From an uncultured Eubacterium sp. (GTDB taxonomy: Bacteria; Bacillota; Clostridia; Lachnospirales; Lachnospiraceae): 16,829 nt of DNA. Every line of letters starts with the position of its first letter. Within the stretch, counting starts at the first letter, position 1. Below are positions 1 to 6,975 of this stretch, in pieces. A model generated the notes under the pieces. The model had not been told where the DNA came from. It ran no database searches and worked only from the letters and a program-made list of their open reading frames with translations. Made by a program: the position numbers and the translations under genes. The stretch is taken from contig CAJOQF010000053.1 in the NCBI GenBank assembly GCA_905236295.1, forward strand, positions 1 to 16,829, written 5' to 3'.

Positions 1-299
1 CCGCCCCTCGGTATAGCTGCCGACACAGCCGAAAGGATTCCTCCCGTGCTGCCGTTTGTGACAAAAAACGATCTGCCGGCGCCGAAAATCGTCGCAGCTC
101 TATCCTGCAATCGTTTTAGAATATCCTGTGCATCATGAAGATTGTCAAAACCGTCTATCTCCGTTATATCGTATGCAAAACCGGCATCACACCCCGGGAA
201 ACCCAATTCGCCGGTTACCCTCTGCTTGTGGCCGGGCATATGCATTTTTACCCAATCCGACGAATGATATTCCTTAAGCGCCTCTATCAGTTCACCCAA
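1..299 (-). CDS. Orn/Lys/Arg decarboxylase family protein, N-terminal part (runs off left edge)
   Basis: The visible 99 codons form the N-terminus of a PLP-dependent, aminotransferase-fold basic amino acid decarboxylase, the family of biosynthetic arginine and lysine decarboxylases that feed polyamine synthesis. Recognisable family blocks are MPGHK (about residues 21-25), YDITEIDGFDNLHDA (43-57) and the FFVTNGSTGG stretch (about 78-87). The PLP lysine lies beyond the window. The start is taken as TTG at 297-299: an AGGAG (308-312) sits 9 bases upstream of it, inside the last codons of the preceding mobAB gene, and no ATG is suitably placed. Only two bases separate it from the mobAB stop, so the two are probably co-transcribed and translationally coupled. 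Family assignment is firm; arginine versus lysine or ornithine as substrate cannot be told from this fragment. Confidence 0.85.
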   Translation of the reverse strand, partial: MGELIEALKEYHSSDWVKMHMPGHKQRVTGELGFPGCDAGFAYDITEIDGFDNLHDAQDILKRLQDRAATIFGAGRSFFVTNGSTGGILSAVSAAIPRG

Positions 300-301
300 T
301 A

Positions 302-1429
302 TCAGAACTCCTTTTTATACGACTCGACGTAGTTTACCAAAAAATCTGCCATCTTTTCAGGGTTATCGAGAGGAAACAGAGGATATTCGGTCTCCACCTC
401 ATAATCCGCCACTACAGCCAGGCGATACTTCGAGTCACAGACAAACTCCTCGTTGTATCCCTTTCGAAGAACTTCGATCTTTTTTAAGTTGCTCTTCTTA
501 TATCCCTCTGTAATTATCAGATCGACATCCCCGACCATCTCTATAATATCATCTACCGATACGGGTTCATCATGCAAAAATACCATTGCTGTTTTACTCA
601 TTGATGATATCGCTACAGCATCAGCTCCGGCATGAGTGAACCTATAGCTGTCTTTGCCGGGTTTATCTATCTCAAAATCGTGCGCATCGTGTTTTATCAC
701 ACCAAGGCGCAAATTTCTTTTTTTCAGTTCAACTATAAGTTTTTCAATGTAAGTGGTCTTTCCGGTATTGGACGGAGCTACAAATGATACGGCCGGAATA
801 TTCCTTTTGGTATCTGAAACAGATATCTTCAGATGGCTGAGCGCCCTGTAGTAATCCTGCCTGTGATTCATATTGAAGAAACAAAGCTCAGCGTTTCGGT
901 CGTAATTTTCTCCAACAAACAGGTCTTTCTCCTCAATATATTTACACTCAACCTTGTCGTGAATTCTTTTTAGACTGTAGTTTCTCTCTCCGATACACTC
1001 CTCTATATATTTAAGACAACGCCTTGAATACACTGCAAACAGCGACTCTATCTTGCCACTGTTCCTCCTGATAATTGTAACATCAGCGCCATTTGACGAC
1101 TTAGCAACATTTGCAGCAATCGCGGCATCCGCAAAGGGATTATCCACAGAGACAAAGATAAGTCTTTCTTTATTGGTCTCCTTTAAAACTGAATAAATCC
1201 CTCCCATAGGACCGATTCCTCTAATACTGTCCTCTATCATTGGTCGGGAAATATCTATTCCATCTAAATCAGAGATTCGATCCACTGAAATATAGATATC
1301 CTCAAAATGCGGTCTGAACCTCTTTATCATATATTCAATTAACGATTCATCGCCAAACGGAAGCTTTGCTTTATCAGATCCCATACGGGTACTTTTGCCA
1401 CCGGCAAGTATTACTAATCCGTAATCCAT
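302..1429 (-). CDS. mobAB: Fused MobA-MobB: molybdenum cofactor guanylyltransferase / MGD biosynthesis adaptor
   Basis: A 375-residue fusion of two molybdenum cofactor proteins. Residues 1 to about 200 are MobA, which joins GMP from GTP to molybdopterin to form the guanine dinucleotide cofactor: the nucleotide-binding loop LAGGKSTRMGSDK (8-20), the VDNPF motif (95-99) and a FFNMNHRQDY segment (184-193) are visible. Residues from about 211 on are MobB, a P-loop GTPase-like adaptor: APSNTGKTT (218-226, Ala in place of the first Gly), KHDAHDFEIDKPGKDSYRF (246-264) and ITEGYKKS (306-313). The ATG at 1429 was chosen because it begins the MobA fold and has AAGGAAAAGG just upstream. The open frame continues further upstream, but only by reading through the tRNA-Lys gene. 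The next gene starts two bases after its stop. Presence implies a molybdopterin-guanine-dinucleotide enzyme elsewhere in the genome. Confidence 0.9.
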   Translation of the reverse strand: MDYGLVILAGGKSTRMGSDKAKLPFGDESLIEYMIKRFRPHFEDIYISVDRISDLDGIDISRPMIEDSIRGIGPMGGIYSVLKETNKERLIFVSVDNPFADAAIAANVAKSSNGADVTIIRRNSGKIESLFAVYSRRCLKYIEECIGERNYSLKRIHDKVECKYIEEKDLFVGENYDRNAELCFFNMNHRQDYYRALSHLKISVSDTKRNIPAVSFVAPSNTGKTTYIEKLIVELKKRNLRLGVIKHDAHDFEIDKPGKDSYRFTHAGADAVAISSMSKTAMVFLHDEPVSVDDIIEMVGDVDLIITEGYKKSNLKKIEVLRKGYNEEFVCDSKYRLAVVADYEVETEYPLFPLDNPEKMADFLVNYVESYKKEF

Positions 1430-1453
1430 TTTACCTTTTCCTTTTTTAATACG

Positions 1454-1480
1454 AAAAATGGCTCTGCATAATGCAGAGCC
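1454..1480 (-). terminator. Intrinsic terminator of tRNA-Lys
   Basis: Reading the minus strand, GGCTCTGC pairs with GCAGAGCC in a perfect 8-bp stem around a 5-base AT loop, followed by ATTTTTC. It sits 18 bases after the tRNA 3' end and only 24 bases before the mobAB start. It therefore either ends the tRNA transcript or acts as a leaky terminator that sets mobAB expression. Confidence 0.75.
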
Positions 1481-1497
1481 ATCAAACTTTTTAAAAG

Positions 1498-1570
1498 TGC
1501 GCCTCCAGGGGCTCGAACCCTGCACACCCTGATTAAGAGTCAGGTGCTCTACCAAATGAGCTAGAGGCGC
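1498..1570 (-). tRNA. tRNA-Lys (anticodon CTT)
   Basis: 73 bases that fold as a complete cloverleaf on the minus strand. The acceptor stem is GCGCCTC/GAGGCGC, the D arm GCTC/GAGC, the anticodon stem CCTGA/TCAGG around loop CTCTTAA, and the T stem CAGGG/CCCTG with loop TTCGAGC. The discriminator base is A. The anticodon CTT reads the lysine codon AAG. The 3' CCA is not encoded and must be added after transcription. Confidence 0.97.
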
Positions 1571-1590
1571 ATTGCTTAGACACAAGCGAT

Positions 1591-1619
1591 ATTATATAGC
1601 ATAAAAATACCAAATGCAA
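1591..1619 (-). promoter_or_regulatory. Sigma-A promoter of tRNA-Lys
   Basis: On the minus strand, -35 TTGCAT (1614-1619) and a perfect -10 TATAAT (1591-1596) are 17 bases apart. The expected start of transcription lies about 14 bases before the mature tRNA 5' end. The rest of 1620-1716, between this promoter and the pilus operon, is AT-rich with no convincing terminator. Confidence 0.85.
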
Positions 1620-1716
1620 GCATTTTTTTCAAAAAGTTTGAATATTTTTTATTTACTAACCGCAAACGCCCAATTTACGCGCTTTCCTGTAAATAATTTT
1701 TTAAACAACATACGCT

Positions 1717-2391
1717 TTAATCAAAAATATCTTCATATTTTTGTCTTTTTAGTTTGAATCGGAATACTTTTTTCTTTTTATCGGAGCTGTTCTCTTCGAA
1801 AAATTCTTCTCCATCTTTCTTTTCTTTTGGAGGCTCAAAAAACTGTGATTCGCTCTCGAGCATAGACAGTGGCGGTACCTCCAACAGATCAAACCCATCC
1901 CCCTCAAGCCTCTTTGAAAGATTTGCCACCCACGGAGATATAACCTTATCCTTCTTCACTATCTGCCCCACTGTACTTTTTATCTTATCCTTGAAATTAC
2001 CGTTGTCATTATTTCCGGCACCGGGCAGATAACAGAACTTAAATTTCCTGCAGGATTTATCAACGAATACATAGTTCGGGTCGAAAACCACCGATTTTTC
2101 ATTCAGCATATATGTTTCCACTCCCCTGAGCGCCCTTCTTATGCTGATGATAAATAATCCAAACTCACGCTGGCTCATTCCACTCCTCTTTATATGATCT
2201 GAGATGCTCTCCATCTCTGTTGTATCATAAATAAAAGATATCTGTCCATCTTCAACCAGAACATAGAATGATAAAAAAGTTCTTATACTGTTGTAATAGA
2301 ACATCTCCGTCTCATAATCCGACCAGTTTTTACCGTCGACCTTTATTATCATTGTATTCTTGTCCATTTCTTTTTTATAGCTCACTTCCAT
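1717..2391 (-). CDS. DUF6382 domain protein without FHA domain, last gene of the Tad operon
   Basis: A 224-residue soluble protein that resembles the DUF6382 domain: a segment of predicted strands and helices leading to SVVFDPNYVFVDKSCRKFKFCYLPG (about residues 99-123). In related Firmicutes this domain commonly precedes a C-terminal FHA (phosphothreonine-binding) domain. Here the protein ends instead in an acidic then lysine-rich tail (about 185-224, including DKKKKVF), and no FHA motif is seen. The ATG at 2391 is preceded by AAGGAGG, which overlaps the end of the small TadE-like gene, so translation is coupled. The function is unknown; its position suggests a regulatory or accessory role in pilus assembly. 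DUF assignment is from remembered family features, not a search. Confidence 0.65.
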   Translation of the reverse strand: MEVSYKKEMDKNTMIIKVDGKNWSDYETEMFYYNSIRTFLSFYVLVEDGQISFIYDTTEMESISDHIKRSGMSQREFGLFIISIRRALRGVETYMLNEKSVVFDPNYVFVDKSCRKFKFCYLPGAGNNDNGNFKDKIKSTVGQIVKKDKVISPWVANLSKRLEGDGFDLLEVPPLSMLESESQFFEPPKEKKDGEEFFEENSSDKKKKVFRFKLKRQKYEDIFD

Positions 2392-2393
2392 AA

Positions 2394-2600
2394 TCAGTGT
2401 CCTCCTTTCGCTCCCTCCAGGTTAATTGTACGCACGATCTTCATCGGATTTAACTCAATCTGCGACTCATTGTAGCCTATAAGCTCCGACTTTCCTTTTT
2501 CATGCAAACCTATGCCGAGCATGATCGCCGCATAGAAAAACAACATCACAATCGGCATGATAAATGCCGCCTCTACAGTAAAACTTGCCTTAACAAACAT
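2394..2600 (-). CDS. Short TadE-like pseudopilin
   Basis: A 68-residue protein with the class III prepilin signature KASFTVEAAFIMPIVMLFF near its N-terminus. Cleavage by a prepilin peptidase would be expected after Ala5, leaving Glu10 as the +5 glutamate, followed by one hydrophobic helix (about 11-30) and a short polar tail. It is shorter than most TadE/TadF proteins, which usually carry a larger C-terminal domain. It overlaps the end of the upstream peptidase gene by 28 bases and ends 2 bases before the DUF6382 start. It is probably a minor pilin or assembly initiator. The ATG at 2600 has a GGTGG sequence a few bases upstream. Confidence 0.8.
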   Translation of the reverse strand: MFVKASFTVEAAFIMPIVMLFFYAAIMLGIGLHEKGKSELIGYNESQIELNPMKIVRTINLEGAKGGH

Positions 2601-3001
2601 ATATCCACCAGATATGCCAATCCCAAAAACGGGATAAACGGCATCTCATACTCCTTCCTTTTCTTTTTAAAAATAACCAGTATCAAGGCTACGCAACCGG
2701 ACATTACAAGAGCTAAAACAAGTTCGTACATAACACGATAAAGTCCTAAAAACAACCCCATCACCATAACCATCAGCGCATCGCCCATTCCAATCTTTCC
2801 CTTTGATAACCACGATACCAGCATCATTACAACCCCCGGAATTATACCGGGCAGAAAGAAAGAGACATCCATATGTGCGTTAACATTTACAATAATCGCC
2901 AGGGCCGCTCCAGCTGCTATCAGATACAACCCAATCTGTCTGCGCCTTATATCCTGCAAACTACCAATTCCCAAAACCGCTCCAAAAATAATATTTGCCA
3001 T
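2573..3001 (-). CDS. Prepilin peptidase 2 (TadV/CpaA-like, peptidase family A24)
   Basis: A 142-residue polytopic membrane aspartyl protease that should cleave the leader peptides of the Flp pilin or TadE-like pseudopilins. Both catalytic aspartates of family A24 are present: Asp17 in the LQDIRRRQI loop and Asp74 in GMGD (71-74). About four to five hydrophobic segments follow the usual TadV pattern. The start is set at ATG 3001 because GGGAGG (3007-3012) lies 5 bases upstream; an earlier GTG at 3022 overlaps the preceding stop and lacks a binding site. It is the second prepilin peptidase of this operon, placed directly between the two TadE-like genes. It may be specialised for these pseudopilins, which is inference. 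Confidence 0.88.
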   Translation of the reverse strand: MANIIFGAVLGIGSLQDIRRRQIGLYLIAAGAALAIIVNVNAHMDVSFFLPGIIPGVVMMLVSWLSKGKIGMGDALMVMVMGLFLGLYRVMYELVLALVMSGCVALILVIFKKKRKEYEMPFIPFLGLAYLVDICLLRQVLL

Positions 3002-3006
3002 CGCTT

Positions 3007-3012
3007 CCTCCC
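3007..3012 (-). promoter_or_regulatory. Ribosome binding site that fixes the start of prepilin peptidase 2
   Basis: GGGAGG on the minus strand, 5 bases before ATG 3001. It lies partly past the stop of the preceding pseudopilin gene and rules in ATG 3001 over GTG 3022. Confidence 0.7.
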
Positions 3013-3014
3013 AA

Positions 3015-3920
3015 CTAACCACATTTTGAGCAAGGCGGCATTCCTCCTAAAGAATCCAGCCTCACATGATATATTGTTCTTTTTAAACCCGAACAGTTCC
3101 TGTCCGTGTGATATCTGGTTCCGAAAGTGGTTATATACACGCTTCCCCTTGCACCCCTTCCACAAAGTTCACACGGATAGTACTTACCATGTGAAGAGTT
3201 TCTGTAGGAATCTATATTTGTAACAGATGCTCTTTTAATAGACGGATTCAAGTAAGAGCATTCACGACTTCTGTGATATACTGTTCCGTTTTTTGTCACA
3301 TATACCCACTCGGAGTTTTCCGCATTTTCATAATCTATGCTTCTTCCCGTCCACTTCCTGGCGACTGCCTGCTGCCTGATATTAAAAGTTTTTTTACCTA
3401 TGACAGAAAATGGCATCTTTATCTTGTACCTCGCCACAAGCTTTATATAGTCATCCTCCATTTTGGACGACGTAATGTAAACTCCGCTTATATCTCCGTT
3501 TACAAATGAAAAGCTCATACCATTCGAAGTCATTATCTGCTTGGCTTTCGCCGATGCGCCGATTCCCAGAGCAAAATTCGCAATTCCGGTTAATCTGTCA
3601 TTTCCCGCACTCTGCGCGACTGTCTGTTCAACAGCCTCCGCCCGAACCGCCTGGTCAAGTGCATTCTGTACGGCAAACTCCACCCGAAACACCTGAAAGC
3701 AGTACAAAAACATCGCCATTACAATAACTATGATCGGCATCACAAACGCCGCTTCAACTGTAAAAGAGGCTTTGAGATAGGCAAAGGGAAGTGCCCCACA
3801 TTTAGAGACAGTCTGACTAGAATTCCCTTCTCCTGAAAGAATATTGTCTGTGAGAGTTTTTATATTATAACGAGGGTTTTTGTTTATGTTTTTTATATGT
3901 TTGTAGATTATTTGGGACAC
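3015..3920 (-). CDS. TadE-like pseudopilin with two C-terminal Cys/His (metal-site-like) repeats
   Basis: A 301-residue protein. Residues 50-72 are a prepilin signature and helix, KASFTVEAAFVMPIIVIV, with expected cleavage after Ala51 and Glu56 at +5. It is preceded by a long leader of about 50 polar residues. Residues 75-190 are a TadE-like extracytoplasmic part. The C-terminus carries two related repeats, each starting VY(V/I)T..GT.YH: the first has Tyr215-His216, Cys221 and Cys250-x2-Cys253, the second Tyr270-His271, Cys276 and Cys297-x2-Cys300. The His/Cys/CxxC layout resembles small zinc-binding modules found at the ends of some secreted proteins. The start is GTG at 3920 with GAGAGGTAGG upstream. 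It follows DUF5702 after 31 bases and overlaps the region ahead of prepilin peptidase 2. It is likely a minor or tip pilin; metal binding is inferred. Confidence 0.82.
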   Translation of the reverse strand: MSQIIYKHIKNINKNPRYNIKTLTDNILSGEGNSSQTVSKCGALPFAYLKASFTVEAAFVMPIIVIVMAMFLYCFQVFRVEFAVQNALDQAVRAEAVEQTVAQSAGNDRLTGIANFALGIGASAKAKQIMTSNGMSFSFVNGDISGVYITSSKMEDDYIKLVARYKIKMPFSVIGKKTFNIRQQAVARKWTGRSIDYENAENSEWVYVTKNGTVYHRSRECSYLNPSIKRASVTNIDSYRNSSHGKYYPCELCGRGARGSVYITTFGTRYHTDRNCSGLKRTIYHVRLDSLGGMPPCSKCG

Positions 3921-3951
3921 TTCACTTCACCTACCTCTCGCCCTTTATAAA

Positions 3952-5493
3952 CTATGTATCATCCAGATAACTGTAAGTTACGTTTCTTATGTAATCGTAG
4001 TTCTGTGGTTTTCCGTCTATTTCCTTCACAAATCGTAAAAACAACGGGGATGACTGATAGGTTAATTCAAACTCCATCGAGAGAACTTCCGTATCGAGTG
4101 CGAACTTTTCCTTTCCTTCAATTGTTCTCATGTTGGCCTCCATGAGATTTTGAATATTTTTAAGTTGTTTATCATCATTTTGAAGAAACAGCATAGCCAC
4201 CAAATACATGTCATAATCAAAGCCACCGCTGCTTTCCCTCGCCTTAAGATATCCTGAGCCTACGCTTCCCAGATTTTTGAGACTAAGCGTCCACTCTATC
4301 GGCGTTTTTATGAGCGCTACCTTGCCTCCGCTTAAAAGAGTTCTAAGATCGAGGATGCTCTCGCCATACGCCCATGCGAGTACTATGCCCTCTTTGACTG
4401 CAGATATTAATTGTGGGGATGCAAATAATGTACATATTGCAGTTGCAAGCTCAAACGCCTCGGCATCCTTGACCGGATCCTGGTAGATCGAGTAAAAATT
4501 GCAGGCCTCCCTTACAAGAAGTATTCGGTTCACCGCCTTTTTTAAGTTTGCCTCATCAGACGCTTTTCCGAATAATATGTACTCTTTTTCGTAATCCAGC
4601 GCTCCCCATCGCTTTCCTTTTACATATGAGCTAAAGTATTTGTCCACATATCGAAGAACCAGACCTCTGTTTACCACATTGAAAGGATTCTCTTTTTCCT
4701 GCTCCCAATTCCCCGTTTTTAACAAACGACTGCTTAACAGGTTGCTCTCGTCTAATGTTTTCTCCGAAATCCTGCTGGGGTTTTCTATCACCAGATCAAG
4801 GATTCCGTGACTCTTTAGATTGTTTAAGGTTGTAAGGGGATTACCACCGTATGCGTTCACAGTATTTACCGCCTCATCATTTTGTGTGGTCGCAAGTTCA
4901 GTCGAGGGAGATGCCCCTCTAATCCGAAGGGATGTTTCGGTTTCATTACTTACCTCATTGATTCGATTTGCGTTGTTTTCTATGCGATTAAAGGCATTTT
5001 CATTATCCGCACTAACATACCCCGTCAGATTCTTTGCTCCTGTCAGCACATCCTTTAAGGCTTCCTGTTTTGCACATTGCGCCATCTGCTGATACAGTCC
5101 CATCCCGCCATCATCTGTCACAAGCCTGTAGCTTGTGACATCTGAATTAGCGAGTACCTGTCTCAGCCAGAATGATTTCCCATCATTTACCGGCTGCATC
5201 GTAGTGTTTGCCACCGTCTCCGCCGCCTCATAGACCGGCGAAAAATCTAATCCGTCTTTTCCATAGACCGAATATGCATACAGATGGTATTTTTTATAAA
5301 AATCTCTGTCAAACCCTGCAAATACTGACTCTGCAACCCCCAAAGAATTTTGTTTGCTCAAAAACACCGTTCCGTATATCCTGACAGATTCAAGCAGCGT
5401 AAATACAATACTTAGAATCAATATGGTAGTGATCATCATATAAAGAGTCATGCTTGCTTTCACTTTTTTGTGTATTAAACCATTAAGCTTCAT
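3952..5493 (-). CDS. DUF5702 domain protein of the Tad locus
   Basis: A 513-residue protein with a short basic N-terminus, one hydrophobic helix (about residues 15-38) and a long, mostly polar extracytoplasmic domain. It resembles the DUF5702 proteins found in Firmicute Tad loci, where they take a TadG-like place. The sequence before the helix, VKASMTLYMM, is built like the KASFTVEAA pilin signature of its neighbours but has Tyr in place of the +5 glutamate. The ATG start at 5493 overlaps the last base of the Flp1 stop (TAATG), so the two are translationally coupled. The domain shows no recognisable catalytic motif. It is probably a surface or assembly component of the pilus; no molecular function is known to me. 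Confidence 0.75.
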   Translation of the reverse strand: MKLNGLIHKKVKASMTLYMMITTILILSIVFTLLESVRIYGTVFLSKQNSLGVAESVFAGFDRDFYKKYHLYAYSVYGKDGLDFSPVYEAAETVANTTMQPVNDGKSFWLRQVLANSDVTSYRLVTDDGGMGLYQQMAQCAKQEALKDVLTGAKNLTGYVSADNENAFNRIENNANRINEVSNETETSLRIRGASPSTELATTQNDEAVNTVNAYGGNPLTTLNNLKSHGILDLVIENPSRISEKTLDESNLLSSRLLKTGNWEQEKENPFNVVNRGLVLRYVDKYFSSYVKGKRWGALDYEKEYILFGKASDEANLKKAVNRILLVREACNFYSIYQDPVKDAEAFELATAICTLFASPQLISAVKEGIVLAWAYGESILDLRTLLSGGKVALIKTPIEWTLSLKNLGSVGSGYLKARESSGGFDYDMYLVAMLFLQNDDKQLKNIQNLMEANMRTIEGKEKFALDTEVLSMEFELTYQSSPLFLRFVKEIDGKPQNYDYIRNVTYSYLDDT

Positions 5494-5666
5494 TAGCCAA
5501 ACACACCCTCAGAATCACTTTCAACATTGTCAAATATGCTTTGAACAAACTCTTTTATCCTGTCTTTGAATATAATTACAACGGCAATTATTACCGCGAT
5601 GATCAGGATAACCTCAACTACTCCTATTCCGTCTTCTTCCAAGAAAAACCTTTTTACATCCAACAT
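5493..5666 (-). CDS. Flp1 family type IVb pilin
   Basis: A 57-residue major pilin candidate. The N-terminus has a short charged leader ending EEDGIGVVEVI. Cleavage is expected after Gly13, giving a mature protein that starts IGVVE with Glu18 at +5, followed by a hydrophobic helix of isoleucine and valine (about 19-33) and a short acidic tail ending FG. This is the classic size and form of Flp pilins. The ATG at 5666 has a strong AGGAGG 8 bases upstream, one of the best in the operon, as expected for the most abundant product. It lies between tadC and the DUF5702 gene and overlaps the latter by one base. Confidence 0.9.
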   Translation of the reverse strand: MLDVKRFFLEEDGIGVVEVILIIAVIIAVVIIFKDRIKEFVQSIFDNVESDSEGVFG

Positions 5667-5700
5667 ATACTTAACCTCCTTCTTTCATTAAAAACATTTC

Positions 5701-6975
5701 CTACATTCCCATCAGTACCGGCGCCATAAGAACGACAAGAACGACTCCGAGCATCAGTATCATTGGCATGAGAAGCTTTGTTCCCGCCTGTTCTCCGATC
5801 CTTTTAGCTTCCCGCTTCTTATCTTCAAAGGCATCTGTAACCTCTCTTTCCAACTGACCGAGCATTCCGCCTCCGCCTTTTTTGAGATTCTGTATCAAAA
5901 GACCTGAAAATCTTCGATAGCACTGCAACCCGGTACGGGAGGCGAATCTCTCATAGGCGGCGGCTTCACTGACTCCGTCCTTTATTTCCTGCAGGGTTAT
6001 GTTCATCTCGTCATATACCGCAATTGTTGCCGCCCCCGCTTCCAGATCCAGGAGATATCTTCCCACTACCTTTTTCCAGGCTCCGTGAATGTTCATCCCC
6101 GCCGCTATGAGAAGCGTAATCTGATCTATCATTTCCGGATACTGCTCCTTTAACTGCTCGGATCGTAGCAGGCTCTCCTTTGTCCCCTCCTTATACTTAA
6201 GGTAGATAAGCATTCCGGCTATCCCTATCGCGAAAATGAAGATCAACTTATACGGAACGGAGCTCTGCTCTGACCAGATTATCTTGTTTCCGGCAATCTC
6301 CGTCGGCAGTTCAACCTTTGGATCTACGGGATGAGCCTCATACTGTGAATTAAAAAACCGATTTATCCCCAGTCTCAAAATTTCCTTTTTATCTAACCCA
6401 TCCTTGTATATCAATCCAGTATAGATATCCTCAACCTCCGTCTTCTGGCACTCGAGTACTGTATTAATCTCGATCTCCGTATTCTTTTCAATATTGTCCC
6501 AAAGGATATTTCCCTCCTCATCAATGCATCCATCCGGAGTTATTTCATAGCTCGCCTTAACCCTTCCATCACAAAACTTTGCCGGAAGATTAAGGCTTTT
6601 GCAGATTTGCTTTAATGAGGTGTTCTCTGCGCAAATAGTCCTTTGCAACTCATCTCTGGCTTTGGACAAAAGATCATACACTTCTTCTTTTGCAAGATTT
6701 CTCTCCGGAATGCTCAAGTCATATTCCTCTGCTTCCATCACATCCGGACTTTCAACGTAAAGCTTTAGTTCTCTGTCTCCTTCGCCATTCTCATTCTTTT
6801 CCACATAATTTCCGTTTTCTATTATCTTTTTTTCAACTGCACCGGCAGCCAGAGCAATTATCGCTATCATCATCGGTACAACACATACCAACTGATATTT
6901 TTTCATCGTCTGCGACTTTTTGGTAAATCTCCAAGCCAAAAAAGATAGTACCAGCAATACAATCATTAAAATCAA
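5701..6975 (-). CDS. TadC-like type II secretion F-family platform protein with large extracytoplasmic insert
   Basis: A 424-residue inner membrane platform protein of the pilus machine. The C-terminal part (about residues 275-421) is a T2SSF domain with LKKGGGGMLGQLEREV and a final membrane segment (401-421) typical of TadC. Two N-terminal membrane helices (2-16 and 29-46) and a third (243-259) bracket about 195 residues (47-242), which topology places outside the membrane. This insert is hydrophilic and contains five cysteines (115, 125, 135, 150, 176). TadC proteins are usually much shorter, near 300 residues. The start is set at TTG 6975, overlapping the TadB stop, because AGAGGTG lies 7 bases upstream; ATG at 6966 is the alternative. 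With TadB it should form the membrane base worked by TadA. Confidence 0.85.
   Translation of the reverse strand: MILMIVLLVLSFLAWRFTKKSQTMKKYQLVCVVPMMIAIIALAAGAVEKKIIENGNYVEKNENGEGDRELKLYVESPDVMEAEEYDLSIPERNLAKEEVYDLLSKARDELQRTICAENTSLKQICKSLNLPAKFCDGRVKASYEITPDGCIDEEGNILWDNIEKNTEIEINTVLECQKTEVEDIYTGLIYKDGLDKKEILRLGINRFFNSQYEAHPVDPKVELPTEIAGNKIIWSEQSSVPYKLIFIFAIGIAGMLIYLKYKEGTKESLLRSEQLKEQYPEMIDQITLLIAAGMNIHGAWKKVVGRYLLDLEAGAATIAVYDEMNITLQEIKDGVSEAAAYERFASRTGLQCYRRFSGLLIQNLKKGGGGMLGQLEREVTDAFEDKKREAKRIGEQAGTKLLMPMILMLGVVLVVLMAPVLMGM

Noticed and set aside
1430..1453. Possible Moco riboswitch ahead of mobAB
   Set aside because: Only 24 bases lie between the tRNA terminator and the start codon, far too few for that structured RNA.
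1430..1585. Upstream extension of the mobAB reading frame to 1585
   Set aside because: The extra 52 codons are a translation of the tRNA-Lys gene and its terminator; the MobA fold begins at ATG 1429 with its own ribosome binding site.
1498..1716. tRNA-Lys as an attachment site for an integrated element carrying the Tad locus
   Set aside because: No repeat of the tRNA 3' end, integrase or mobility gene was seen in the window; the Tad genes lie on the 5' side of the tRNA, the wrong side for a usual tRNA 3'-end insertion.
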